Assembly: GCA_009886115.1 (NCBI GenBank)
Contig: VFJJ01000043.1
Location: 1 to 64,000, forward strand
Direction: 5' to 3'
Length of the DNA stretch: 64,000 bases
Source: Actinomycetota bacterium
GTDB taxonomy: Bacteria > Actinomycetota > Acidimicrobiia > IMCC26256 > VFJJ01
Part shown: positions 9,687 through 18,176 of the stretch, piece by piece
Layout of the letters: every line of letters begins with the position of its first letter
Position numbering within the stretch: position 1 is the stretch's first letter
Translations under genes and position numbers: made by a program
The notes under the pieces: generated by a model
Database searches by the model: none
What the model was told of the DNA's origin: nothing
What the model saw: only the letters and a program-made list of their open reading frames with translations

Positions 9687-10591
9687 GGCAGCACCATCGT
9701 TCCGATTCCCTCCCGGGTGAAGAACTCGAGCAGCAGCACATGGGGGATGCGGCCGTCGAGGATGTGGGCCCGCTTCACCCCGGCCCGCAGGGCGTCGACG
9801 CACGAACGGAGCTTGGGGATCATCCCCTCGCTCACCGAGCCGTCGTCGAGCATGGCCTGGAGACGGTCGGCGTCGACCTGGGCGAGGAGCGAGGTCTTGT
9901 CGGCGAAGTCGGCGTAGAGCCCGGCGACATCGGTGAGGTAGACGAGCTTCTCGGCCTGGAGCGCCTCGGCGACAGCGCCCGCCACCGTGTCGGCGTTGAT
10001 GTTGTAGGCCTGACCGTCGTCGTCGACGCCGACACCGGCGACCACCGGGATCAGCTCCTCCCGCAGGAGCTTCACGAGGATGCCGGGGTTGACCGATCGC
10101 ACGTCGCCGACGAAACCCAGCCGGGGATCGCGCTGGGTGACGGTGATGAGACCGGCGTCCTCGCCCGAGAGCCCCACAGCGTAGGGCCCCTGCTTGTTGA
10201 TGGCGCCGACGACCTCACGGTTGACCCGACCCACGAGGGCCATGCGCACGATGTCGACGGTCTCGGCGTCGGTGACCCGCAGCCCGTCGACGAACGTGGC
10301 CTGCTTGCCCAGGCGGTTCATGAGGTCGGTGATCTGGGGGCCGCCGCCGTGCACGACGACCGGATTGATGCCCACCAGTCGCATGAGCACGACGTCCTGC
10401 GCGAAGAGATCGGCCAGATGGGGCTCGTTCATGGCGTGGCCGCCGTACTTGATGACCACGGTGCGCCCCGAGAACTCGCGGATGTACGGGAGGGCCTCGG
10501 CCAGCACGGCCGCCTTCTCGCGGGCGGTCTCCAGACGAGCCAGGGCTGCGCTGCCGGCCGTCGTGGTGTCGGCCGTCGTGGTGCCGCTCAC
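9683..10591 (-). CDS. argB: Acetylglutamate kinase
   Basis: Phosphorylates N-acetylglutamate and is usually the arginine-feedback step of the linear and cyclic pathways. 302 residues of the amino-acid kinase fold with VIKYGGHAM and VVVHGGGPQIT near the N terminus and the NINADTVAGAVA nucleotide site. The GTG start overlaps the argJ stop as GTGA. The first 15 residues include a threonine/aspartate duplication coded by a 15-base direct repeat at 10557-10586. The N-terminal helix before PYIREF is of the type found in arginine-sensitive enzymes, so feedback inhibition is likely, but this is inference. Confidence 0.96.
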   Translation of the reverse strand: MSGTTTADTTTAGSAALARLETAREKAAVLAEALPYIREFSGRTVVIKYGGHAMNEPHLADLFAQDVVLMRLVGINPVVVHGGGPQITDLMNRLGKQATFVDGLRVTDAETVDIVRMALVGRVNREVVGAINKQGPYAVGLSGEDAGLITVTQRDPRLGFVGDVRSVNPGILVKLLREELIPVVAGVGVDDDGQAYNINADTVAGAVAEALQAEKLVYLTDVAGLYADFADKTSLLAQVDADRLQAMLDDGSVSEGMIPKLRSCVDALRAGVKRAHILDGRIPHVLLLEFFTREGIGTMVLP

Positions 10592-11805
10592 GACGTGCCC
10601 ATGTTCTCGTCGATGTAGCCGTGACCCAGGTCGGTGGTGAGGATGGCGCTCGCGCCGTTGCCGAGCCCCAGATCGGCGGTGACCACGATCTCCTTGGCCT
10701 CCATCGATTTTCGGGCGGCCTCGACGTCGTGGGCCGCGGCGATCCCGTGCTCGCAGACCACGATTCCGTTGTAAGCGATGCTGACCCGATCGGGATCGAT
10801 GAACGAGCCGCTGGCCCCGAGCTCCGACAGCACCCGTCCCCAGTAGGGATCCTCGCCGTACCACGAGCACTTGACGAGCAGGCTGTCGGCGACGGCCCGC
10901 GCGGCGCGCGCTGCGTCGGGCCGGGAGCGGGCGCCGACGACCTCGACCCGGACGAGCTTGGTGACACCCTCGGCGTCACGGGCGATCTGCTCGGCGAGCG
11001 AGGCGCACACGGCCCTGACCGCCTCGGCCACGGTGTGGTACCCGATCGAGGTCGTGTCGGCGATGGGCGCGTTGCCCGCCGCACCCGAGGCCAGGATCAA
11101 CACCGTGTCGTTGGTGCTCGTGCACCCGTCGACCGTGAGGGCGTTGAACGAGCGGTCGACGGCGTCTTCCAGCATCCGTTGCAGGACGACGGGCTCCACG
11201 GCGGCGTCGGTCGTGAGCAGCGCCAGCATCGTGGCCATGGCCGGCGAGATCATCCCGGCGCCCTTGGCCATGCCCCCGACCGAGAACGCGGGGCCGCCCT
11301 CGGGCAGGCTGGCCTGGGCCAGTGCCGTCTTGGCCACGGTGTCGGTGGTCATGATGGCGCTCGCAGCCCGGGCCCCGGCTGCGTCGCCGGTCTCGAGACC
11401 CGCAGCGACCAGCGGGATGCCGTGCTCCAGGTGGGCCATCGGCATGGGAATCCCGATCAGCCCGGTCGAGCAGACCAGGATCTGCTCTGCGGGCACTCCC
11501 CCGCCGAGGCCGGCGGCGGCCAGCTCGCACATGCGCTCGGCGTCGCGCCGACCCGCCGCACCCGTCGCCGCGTTGGCGTTGCCCGAGCTGAGCACGACAC
11601 CCGTGCTGCGCCCGCCGGTGGCCCGCAGGTGCTCGCGCGACACGAGGACGGGCGGCGCGGTGGCCAGGTTGGTGGTGAAGACGCCGGCCGCGGCCACGGA
11701 CCGGCCATCCGTCGTGGCCACGAACGCGAGATCGGGGTTGCCGCTCAGCTTGATCCCGCAGGCGATGCCCGCGGCCCGGAATCCCTTGGCAGCAGTGACG
11801 CTCAT
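10588..11805 (-). CDS. argJ: Bifunctional glutamate N-acetyltransferase / ornithine acetyltransferase
   Basis: Recycles the acetyl group from acetylornithine to glutamate, making the pathway cyclic, and may also use acetyl-CoA. 405 residues of the ArgJ family. The precursor cleaves itself between Ala and Thr in the sequence ending PAMATMLALLTTD, following the KGAGMI motif; the new N-terminal Thr is the nucleophile. The C terminus ENMGTS is close to the usual family end. It is preceded by a spacer with a 9-base tandem repeat that separates it from argC. Confidence 0.96.
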   Translation of the reverse strand: MSVTAAKGFRAAGIACGIKLSGNPDLAFVATTDGRSVAAAGVFTTNLATAPPVLVSREHLRATGGRSTGVVLSSGNANAATGAAGRRDAERMCELAAAGLGGGVPAEQILVCSTGLIGIPMPMAHLEHGIPLVAAGLETGDAAGARAASAIMTTDTVAKTALAQASLPEGGPAFSVGGMAKGAGMISPAMATMLALLTTDAAVEPVVLQRMLEDAVDRSFNALTVDGCTSTNDTVLILASGAAGNAPIADTTSIGYHTVAEAVRAVCASLAEQIARDAEGVTKLVRVEVVGARSRPDAARAARAVADSLLVKCSWYGEDPYWGRVLSELGASGSFIDPDRVSIAYNGIVVCEHGIAAAHDVEAARKSMEAKEIVVTADLGLGNGASAILTTDLGHGYIDENMGTS

Positions 11806-11840
11806 CGGCCATCCCCTCTGTTCACGGCGCGGCTGGCCCG

Positions 11841-11889
11841 CTGCTGTCGCTGCTGTCGCTGCTGTCGCTGCTGTCGCTGCTGTCGCTGC
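11841..11889. repeat. Nine-base tandem repeat between argC and argJ
   Basis: The unit ctgctgtcg occurs five times in a row, with a partial sixth, in the 108-base argC-argJ spacer. The copies are identical, which suggests recent slippage expansion. It lies in the untranslated part of the arg transcript. Confidence 0.85.
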
Positions 11890-11913
11890 ACCCAGTGTGC
11901 CCGTCGCCCCGGG

Positions 11914-12960
11914 TCACGGCATGATCCCGATGGCGCTCAGCCCGCAGGTTTCGGGGAGACCGAGCAGGAGGTTGGCGTTCTGAACGGCCTGCCCACTGCC
12001 CCCCTTGACGAGGTTGTCCTCGGCTGCAAGTGCCAGCACGGTGCCGGTGCGGGCGTCGTAGCGGGCGGTGACGTGCACGGCGTTCGATGCGAGTGCCGCC
12101 TTGGCCTGGGGCGGGTTCTCGCCGACGATGACGAAGGGCTCGCCGGCCCAGGCCTCGCGGAGACGATCGAGCAAGCGGGCCGTGGTGAGGCCCGACACCG
12201 CCGGTCGCGCCGTGCAGGTGGCCACGATCCCCCGGTTCATGGGCACCAGGTGCGGCGTGAACAGCACCTGCACGGGCGCGCCCGCCGGGGGCGCGACGTG
12301 CGTGAGCGCCTGCTCGATCTCGGCCGTGTGTCGGTGCGTCATGAGCCCGTAGGCCATGGCGTTCTCGTTGGCCTCGCTGTAGAGGCTGATGGTCGACAGC
12401 CCCCGACCCCGCCCCGACACGCCGCTCATGGCGTTGACGACGATCCCGGTGGGCTCGATCCATCCGGCGCTCATGAACGGCGCCAGGGCGATCGAGCTGG
12501 CCGTGGGGTAGCACCCGGGGTTGGCGACGTGGGGTCGCCCGGTGATGTCGGCGCGGTACAGCTCGACCATCCCGTACGAGAACTCGTCGAGCAGCTCGGG
12601 GGCCTGGTGGGCCTCGCCGTACCACTGCTCGTAGACGTCAGCCGGGAGTCGGAAGTCGGCACCGACGTCGACCACGTGCCGGGCCGCGGCGGTGATCGCC
12701 GCCATCTGCTTCTGCGACTCGCCGTGGGGAAGGGCACAGAAGACGACGTCGAGCCCGGCGACGGCCTCGGCGTCGAAGGCCGCCAGCGTCCGATCGCCGT
12801 AGGCCGACGTCAGCGAGGGATAGAGATCGGCGATGCGGGCCCCGGCGTTCGACTCGCCGCTGGCGTAGACCACGTCGATCTCGGGATGGCCGGCGAGCAG
12901 ACGCAACAGCTCGGCGCCCATGTACCCGGATGCACCGACGATCCCCGCGGACAAGCTCAT
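11914..12960 (-). CDS. argC: N-acetyl-gamma-glutamyl-phosphate reductase
   Basis: NADPH-dependent reduction of acetylglutamyl phosphate to the semialdehyde. 348 residues with an N-terminal Rossmann GIVGASGYMGAELLRLL and the catalytic cysteine in ANPGCYPTA. First gene of the arg operon. The ATG at 12960 lies only six bases from the -10 hexamer of the promoter, and no ribosome site separates them, so the mRNA is probably leaderless or nearly so. Confidence 0.96.
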   Translation of the reverse strand: MSLSAGIVGASGYMGAELLRLLAGHPEIDVVYASGESNAGARIADLYPSLTSAYGDRTLAAFDAEAVAGLDVVFCALPHGESQKQMAAITAAARHVVDVGADFRLPADVYEQWYGEAHQAPELLDEFSYGMVELYRADITGRPHVANPGCYPTASSIALAPFMSAGWIEPTGIVVNAMSGVSGRGRGLSTISLYSEANENAMAYGLMTHRHTAEIEQALTHVAPPAGAPVQVLFTPHLVPMNRGIVATCTARPAVSGLTTARLLDRLREAWAGEPFVIVGENPPQAKAALASNAVHVTARYDARTGTVLALAAEDNLVKGGSGQAVQNANLLLGLPETCGLSAIGIMP

Positions 12961-12966
12961 CCCGCC

Positions 12967-12995
12967 ATCATACAGCGAACTGCATAGCTATGCAA
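12967..12995 (-). promoter_or_regulatory. argC: arg operon promoter with overlapping ArgR box
   Basis: On the minus strand TTGCAT (12995-12990) and TATGAT (12972-12967) are spaced by 17 bases. The 14-base perfect palindrome tgcatagctatgca (12981-12994) covers the -35 element and matches the TGCATA..TATGCA type of ArgR operator known from actinobacteria. Binding of ArgR-arginine here would block RNA polymerase. Transcription would begin at or within a base or two of the argC ATG. Confidence 0.75.
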
Positions 12996-13002
12996 GCCCC
13001 TC

Positions 13003-13049
13003 CGAGCACCTGTCGCTGCCACGACGTCGATGCGTGGTCAGCGACAGGT
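13003..13049. terminator. Strong hairpin between the lipoprotein gene and the arg promoter (palindromic element P1)
   Basis: An 11-bp arm acctgtcgctg / cagcgacaggt encloses a further ccacg / cgtgg stem with one bulged base, making a nearly continuous 16-bp hairpin with a 9-base loop. It lies downstream of the small lipoprotein gene and just upstream of the arg promoter, so it can end the incoming transcript. The sequence cgagcacctgtcgct in its left arm recurs in inverted form at 42883-42897. Confidence 0.65.
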
Positions 13050-13130
13050 ACGGGAGATCTTGGCGGCAGCATCAGCCCACGATGGCTCGAGGTCAGGCCT
13101 CAGCGGGGGGCCGAGTGCTGGTGGGTCCGA

Positions 13131-13418
13131 TCAGCCCTCGCCGAGCGCGGCGAGGTCGGCGCCGCATTCCTCAGCAGCCGCCAGCGTCACGTCGAAGGCA
13201 CGGGAGAGGAGCTCCTCGTCGGCGGTGTCCTCGGATACGGCCTTGATCTCGTCGCCGGATAACTCGGCCTCGATCTTGGTGCCGATGCAGTCGGCGGTGT
13301 CCGCGTCGACGCCAAGGCTCGACTGGATGTCGCCGCGGTCGACGGTGGTGTCCTTCGAGCAGGCCGACAGGGTCAGCATGAGGGCGGATGCAGCGATGGC
13401 AGCAAGGAACTTCTTCAT
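13131..13418 (-). CDS. Small predicted lipoprotein, unknown function
   Basis: A 95-residue protein with a clear lipoprotein signal: Lys-Lys start, hydrophobic AAIAASALML core, and lipobox LSAC with Cys at 20. The mature part is acidic, predicted mostly helical, and has two further cysteines (DADTADCIG and AEECGAD) that could form a disulfide outside the membrane. A GGGAG ribosome site lies seven bases before the ATG. It is flanked by its own terminator-like hairpin and by pheT, so it is probably a single-gene unit. I do not recognise a family; it has the size and pattern of small actinobacterial lipoproteins of the DUF732 kind, but the match was not tested. Confidence 0.8.
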   Translation of the reverse strand: MKKFLAAIAASALMLTLSACSKDTTVDRGDIQSSLGVDADTADCIGTKIEAELSGDEIKAVSEDTADEELLSRAFDVTLAAAEECGADLAALGEG

Positions 13419-13545
13419 GGTTGTCTCCCAGTGTGTCCAGTGGTGACCCGGCTATCGACGCGCCACTGAGCGAGGTTGAATCAACCGCTCCAAGCAGTCG
13501 ACGTGCACCTCGGACTTGCCCGAACTTGTCGGCTCTGTCCCGTTC

Positions 13546-15945
13546 TCAGCCCCGGAGCCGGGCCCCGGTGGCGGCCAGGACGGCGTCGATCGCACCCTGG
13601 CGTAGCCCGGCCACGTCCTGGTCGGTGAGGGTGCGATCGGGTGCCCGGAACCAGATCGAGAACGCCAGCGAGACGTTGCCGGCGCCGACGGCCTCCGACC
13701 GGAAGGCGTCGAAGAGCGCGATCGACTCGACGAGCGCTCCACCGCCCGCACGCAGCGCGTCCTCGACCGAACGAGCAGGAACGCTGTCGTCGACCACGAA
13801 GGCCAGATCGATCGACGAGGCCGGAAACACCGAGACCGGCTGGAACTGGCGAGAGCGACGCCTGGAAGCCAGCAACCGGTCGAGGTCGCACTCGAAGCCG
13901 ACGATCGGGCCTCCGCCGAAACGGGCCGCGACCTCGGGATCGACCTCCCCCACCCATCCGACGGCGGCACCGTCGACCACCACGGCGGCCGAACGGGCCG
14001 GGTGCAGTCCGGGACCCGGGCCCGCCTCGATGCGCACGTCGGCGATCTCGAGCGTGTCGAGCACCGAAGCGAGCGCCGCGGTCGCGTCGTGCACGTCGAC
14101 GGGACGATCGTCGGCGTGAGGACGCTGCCGCAGCAACCCCGCCAGCACGCAGGCCACGTGCTCGCGTTCGTCGGGCAGTGGCGCTGTCGCCGCGCTCGGC
14201 GGTCCGAAGACATGCCCGAGCTCGAACAGGGCCACATTGGGCTGGCCGTGGCTGGCGTTGTAGCCGACGGCGCGCACCAGGCCGGGGAGGACGGCCGTCC
14301 GCAGGCACGACTCCTCGGCCCGCAGCGGGTTCTCGAGCTCGACGGCACCATCGGACGAGAACCCGCACCGTTCGAGATCGATCCGAGCGACGAGCGACGA
14401 GGTGAACGCCTCCGACGCCCCGACGCCGGTGAGGGCGTGACGCACGAGTCGCCGCTCCTGCTGGGCGCGGGTGAGCCCGCCCGAGGTGCCAGCCGGGCGC
14501 GGCACCGTGCGGGTGATGTTGTTGAAGCCGTGGTGGCGCCCGACCTCCTCGATCAGGTCGATCTCACGCTCGATGTCGGGCCGGAAGGTGGGGACGACGG
14601 CCGTGCGGACGTCGGGGTCGCTCGATTCCAGGCACTCGATGCCCAGGGGCTCGAGGCGCCCCACGATCTCATCGGTGCTGAGCGCGGTGCCCAGGACCGC
14701 GTTGACCCGCGACGTGCGGACCACGACGCGGGCGCGCTCGGCGGGGACGGGATGGGCGTCGAGCGGATCGCTGCCGGCGCTACCCGATGCCACGATCTCC
14801 AACAACGCCATGGCCCGCGCTGCCGCGTCGAGCGTCCCGGCCGGGTCGACACCACGTTCGAACCGGGCCGAGGCGTCGGTACGCAGGCCCAGGCGCTTCG
14901 ACGTGAGCCCGATGCCGGGCGCGCTGAAGAAGGCCGCTTCGAGCAGCAGCTCGGTGGTGGAATCGACGACCTCGGAGTCGGCGCCGCCCATGATGCCAGC
15001 GACGGCCGTCGGCTTCGAGTGCCCGTCGCAGATGAGGAGATCGTCGACCGTGAGCTGCCGTTCGACACCGTCGAGGGTGGTGAGCCCTTCACCGGCGCCG
15101 GCCAGGCGCACGACGATGCCGCGTCCCGGCAGCCGGGCCAGGTCGAAGGCATGGAGGGGCTGTCCCCGTTCGAGCATCACGTAGTTCGTGACGTCGACCA
15201 CGTTGTTGATGGGACGCATGCCAGCCATCGTGAGCCGTCGGGCCAGCCATGCCGGTGACGGCCCGACCACCACGTCGGCCGTCCAGCCCACGTAGCGGGG
15301 GCAGCGGTCGGGCGCTTCGATGCTGACGGTCGCCCGTCCGCCGACGCCGGGACCGCGCGTCGACGGTGCTACCAGCGGGATCGTGAACGGGATCCGGAAG
15401 TGGGCGGCGAGGTCGCGCGCGATCCCCACGATCGACATGGCGTCGGGGCGGTTCGGCGTGATCTCGAGCTCGAGCACGAGGTCGTCGAGGCCCAGCACGA
15501 TCCGCACGTCGGCGCCGAGCTCGGCGTCGGCCGCGAGCTGCACGATCCCCCCGTGGTCGTCGCCGAGTCCCAGCTCGCGAGCCGAGCAGAGCATCCCGTC
15601 GGAGACCTCGCCGCGGATCGTGCGCCGTTCGAGACGGAACCCGCCAGGCAGGCTCGCTCCCGAGGGAGCGAACGGCACGAGCTGCCCGGCCTCGATGTTG
15701 GGAGCGCCGCACACCACGCGGGTGGTGCCCGTCCCGAAATCGACCTCGGCCAGGCGCAGCTTGTCGGCATTGGGATGGGCGACCACGTCGAGGATGCGAG
15801 CGACGATCACACCCTCGATCTCGCGGCCGGGCTCGTCGATGGCGTCGACGATCAGCCCGATCCCGTTGCACGCATCAGCCAACCTCCCCGCATCCCGCGG
15901 CAACTCAGCAGCAAACTCCCCCAACCACGACAACGGTGCCCTCAT
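13546..15945 (-). CDS. pheT: Phenylalanine--tRNA ligase beta subunit
   Basis: Large subunit of the heterotetrameric class II synthetase; it binds tRNA-Phe and edits mischarged tyrosine. 799 residues: an EMAP-type tRNA-binding domain (ADKLRLAEVDFG..RVVCGAPNIEAGQLVPFA), the B3/B4 editing domain, the B5 domain, and the C-terminal ferredoxin-fold anticodon-binding domain beginning near VSVFPASSIDLAFVVDD. The ATG at 15945 (MRAPLSWLGEF) has GGAGAG five bases upstream and matches the usual family start. pheS lies 160 bases upstream. Confidence 0.96.
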   Translation of the reverse strand: MRAPLSWLGEFAAELPRDAGRLADACNGIGLIVDAIDEPGREIEGVIVARILDVVAHPNADKLRLAEVDFGTGTTRVVCGAPNIEAGQLVPFAPSGASLPGGFRLERRTIRGEVSDGMLCSARELGLGDDHGGIVQLAADAELGADVRIVLGLDDLVLELEITPNRPDAMSIVGIARDLAAHFRIPFTIPLVAPSTRGPGVGGRATVSIEAPDRCPRYVGWTADVVVGPSPAWLARRLTMAGMRPINNVVDVTNYVMLERGQPLHAFDLARLPGRGIVVRLAGAGEGLTTLDGVERQLTVDDLLICDGHSKPTAVAGIMGGADSEVVDSTTELLLEAAFFSAPGIGLTSKRLGLRTDASARFERGVDPAGTLDAAARAMALLEIVASGSAGSDPLDAHPVPAERARVVVRTSRVNAVLGTALSTDEIVGRLEPLGIECLESSDPDVRTAVVPTFRPDIEREIDLIEEVGRHHGFNNITRTVPRPAGTSGGLTRAQQERRLVRHALTGVGASEAFTSSLVARIDLERCGFSSDGAVELENPLRAEESCLRTAVLPGLVRAVGYNASHGQPNVALFELGHVFGPPSAATAPLPDEREHVACVLAGLLRQRPHADDRPVDVHDATAALASVLDTLEIADVRIEAGPGPGLHPARSAAVVVDGAAVGWVGEVDPEVAARFGGGPIVGFECDLDRLLASRRRSRQFQPVSVFPASSIDLAFVVDDSVPARSVEDALRAGGGALVESIALFDAFRSEAVGAGNVSLAFSIWFRAPDRTLTDQDVAGLRQGAIDAVLAATGARLRG

Positions 15946-15976
15946 GCGCTCTCCAGATCTGCTCAGGCTTGCTGAT

Positions 15977-16006
15977 GGGTCTTGCCGGGTCTTGCCGGGT
16001 GTTGCC
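15977..16006. repeat. Ten-base tandem repeat in the pheS-pheT spacer
   Basis: Unit gggtcttgcc, three copies in a row, the last with one change. It occupies part of the 160-base untranslated spacer between pheS and pheT, which are normally much closer together. Confidence 0.8.
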
Positions 16007-16105
16007 GTTGACCTCCGCCGAGCGCAGCGAGGTCTCGAATTCGCAGACGACGCCGAGACGCCGACGGAGTCGGTGGCTCGGCTTGGAGTCTGCACAAGCG
16101 CAGCA

Positions 16106-17152
16106 CTAGAATTGCTCCAAGAACCTCAGGTCGTTGTCCCAGAAGGCCTTGATGTGGTCGACGCCGTAGCGGGTCATGGCCATGCGCTCGAGCCCGAAAC
16201 CGAAGGCGAATCCGCTGTACTCCTCGGGGTCGTAACCAACGGCGGCGAAGACGTTCGGGTCGACCATCCCACAGCCGCCCAGCTCGAGCCAGCCCGTCCG
16301 TGAGCACACGCCGCACCCAGACCCTGCGCACATGAAACACGTCACCTCGAACTCGGCCGAGGGCTCGGTGAACGGGAAGAAGCTCGGGCGCAGCCGTGCG
16401 GTGCGACCGTCTCCGAAATAGGCCCGCGTGAAGGCCTCGATGGTGCCGGCCAGGTCACCGAAGGTGATCCCGCGATCGACGACGAGCCCTTCGATCTGGT
16501 GGAACACCGGCGAATGCCGGGCGTCGAGGGTGTCGCGGCGGTAGCACCGGCCGGGCATGACCGTGGCGATCGGCGGACGTTGGTCTTGCATGACCCGGAT
16601 CTGCACGGGCGAGGTGTGGGTGCGCAGCAGCACCTCCTCGGGCTGGCCCAGCTTCACGTACAGCGTGTCCCACATCGACCGGGCCGGATGGGCCTGCGGC
16701 ATGTTGAGCGCCTCGAAGTTGTAGAAGTCGGTCTCGACCTCGGGGCCCTCGGCCACCCGGAAGCCCAGGCCCACGAACACGTCCTCGAGCTCCTGCTGCA
16801 CCTGGGTGACGAGGTGCAGGTGCCCCCGGGGCCGGCCTCGGGGCGGCAACGTGAGGTCGACCGCGTCGCGGGTCAGACGCAGCGTCCGTTCGACGTCGGC
16901 GAGCTCGGTCCGGCGCTGCTCGACCAGCGCCGTCACGACCTGCTTGAAGGCTCCGACCGCCTTACCGAGCGCGGGGCGGTCGACCGGTGGGAACGTCTTG
17001 ATCTGCTCGTGCACGTCGGTCACGACGGCCCGGCGGCCGAGCAGCGTGCGTTCGCACCCAGCCAGCCCGTCGAGGTCGGCTGCCTGCGGCACCTCGGCCT
17101 GAGCCCGGGTGAGCTCGACATCGAGGCGGGAGAGTGCGTCAGCGAGATCCAT
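16106..17152 (-). CDS. pheS: Phenylalanine--tRNA ligase alpha subunit
   Basis: Catalytic subunit of PheRS. 348 residues: N-terminal coiled-coil arm, then the class II core with motif 2 (PGRCYRRDTLDARHSPVFHQIEG) and motif 3 (GFAFGFGLERMAM). A cysteine cluster CFMCAGSGCGVCSRTGW..LGGCGM in the core is found in many bacterial PheS proteins and can hold a metal ion. The ATG at 17152 (MDLADALSRL) is chosen over an upstream in-frame start because it begins at the coiled coil. Confidence 0.96.
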   Translation of the reverse strand: MDLADALSRLDVELTRAQAEVPQAADLDGLAGCERTLLGRRAVVTDVHEQIKTFPPVDRPALGKAVGAFKQVVTALVEQRRTELADVERTLRLTRDAVDLTLPPRGRPRGHLHLVTQVQQELEDVFVGLGFRVAEGPEVETDFYNFEALNMPQAHPARSMWDTLYVKLGQPEEVLLRTHTSPVQIRVMQDQRPPIATVMPGRCYRRDTLDARHSPVFHQIEGLVVDRGITFGDLAGTIEAFTRAYFGDGRTARLRPSFFPFTEPSAEFEVTCFMCAGSGCGVCSRTGWLELGGCGMVDPNVFAAVGYDPEEYSGFAFGFGLERMAMTRYGVDHIKAFWDNDLRFLEQF

Positions 17153-17186
17153 CGGGCGCTGACAGTACCGAAGCCCGGCGCTCCCA

Positions 17187-17206
17187 CCCGGGATCATTCC
17201 CGGGTC
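17187..17206. terminator. Hairpin between the SpoU methyltransferase gene and pheS
   Basis: A perfect 8-bp inverted repeat, acccggga / tcccgggt, with a 4-base loop lies in the 109-base spacer, 35 bases before the pheS start. It could end transcription from the ribosomal protein genes or regulate pheS. There is no U run and no T-box-like specifier structure that I can see. Confidence 0.4.
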
Positions 17207-17261
17207 GCGCTCTCCGGCGGTCTGTCGCCGGTCAGTCGCCGGCCATGGAGGGGCGCGGCCG

Positions 17262-18176
17262 CTACGGAAGCTGGAGGTGGCGCTGGCGACGGATCTCGAA
17301 GCAGAGGATGCCGGCCGCGACGGCCACGTTGAGCGAATCGCATCCGGCGGCCATGGGGATGGCCACCAGCTCGTCGACCCGGAGACCGTCGGGGAGCCCG
17401 TGGGTCTCGCCCCCGAGGAACAGGGCGAGGGGTCGCCGCAGATCGACGCTGTCGTAGGGCCGACCCGAGGTGTCGGCGCCCAGCATCGTGAACCCCCGGG
17501 CGGCCAGTGCGACTATCACGCCCGAGACGGGCACGTCGGCGACGCAGCGCATCCGCAGCAGCGCTCCCCCGCTCGCCCGCACGACCTTGGGGGCGTACAG
17601 ATCGGTGGTCCCGGCCAGGGCGACGACCGCACCGATCCCGGCGGCCTGGGCCGTGCGCAGGATGGTCCCGACGTTGCCGGGGTCCTGCAGCCCGGCCAGC
17701 ACCAGCACCGGCTCGCTGGCACAGGCCTCGGCCAGGCTCGTTGGGACGATCCCGACGATCGCCAGCACGGGCTGCGGGGTCACCGTGTCGGCGATGCGCT
17801 CCATCACGCCGGGCTCGAGGGTGAGGATCGCGACGCCCGCCGCCTCAGCCGCGGCCAGAACCTCGGGATGCCGGCGAGCCTCCGGAGCGACGTACAGGGC
17901 CTCGACGACCGCACCCGAGGCGATGGCGTCAGCGACGAGGGTGAGGCCCTCCACCACGAAGGCCCGTTCGGAGCGTCGCTGCGCCCGATCGCCGAGCAGC
18001 ATCCGGACGCGCCGGACGGGCGCAGACCGGAAGCCGAGCGTGCGCTCCGGAGGCTCGTTCACCGATTCGGCATCGATCGTTGAGGGCGCGGGTTCAGCGG
18101 GTGACGGGCGCCCGGCCGCGGCCGGGCCACCGTCACGCTGCGTCTTCGTCGGCTCCGGCACTCCCGTCGGGACCAT
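17262..18176 (-). CDS. SpoU/TrmH-family RNA 2'-O-ribose methyltransferase
   Basis: SAM-dependent rRNA or tRNA ribose methylase. It has an L30e-like substrate-binding N domain ([18 protein letters not shown]) and the SPOUT knot with motif 1 [22 protein letters not shown], motif 2 [11 protein letters not shown] and motif 3 [18 protein letters not shown]. Same neighbourhood as mycobacterial tsnR, between rplT and pheS. The start is uncertain: ATG at 18176 overlaps rplT by 44 bases and adds a proline-rich leader; a GTG at 18062 would give a compact protein. The target nucleotide cannot be told from sequence. Confidence 0.9.
   Translation of the reverse strand: MVPTGVPEPTKTQRDGGPAAAGRPSPAEPAPSTIDAESVNEPPERTLGFRSAPVRRVRMLLGDRAQRRSERAFVVEGLTLVADAIASGAVVEALYVAPEARRHPEVLAAAEAAGVAILTLEPGVMERIADTVTPQPVLAIVGIVPTSLAEACASEPVLVLAGLQDPGNVGTILRTAQAAGIGAVVALAGTTDLYAPKVVRASGGALLRMRCVADVPVSGVIVALAARGFTMLGADTSGRPYDSVDLRRPLALFLGGETHGLPDGLRVDELVAIPMAAGCDSLNVAVAAGILCFEIRRQRHLQLP

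Noticed and set aside
11841-11889. CRISPR-like array
   Set aside because: The repeats are contiguous 9-base units with no spacers, so this is a plain tandem repeat; the same holds for the others.
13474-13486. Small palindrome ggttga-a-tcaacc before the lipoprotein gene
   Set aside because: It could be an operator, but it is short and no promoter elements align with it well enough to claim one.
17153-17261. Possible T-box before pheS
   Set aside because: There is a hairpin, but no T-box sequence or specifier loop; actinobacterial T-boxes mostly control ileS.
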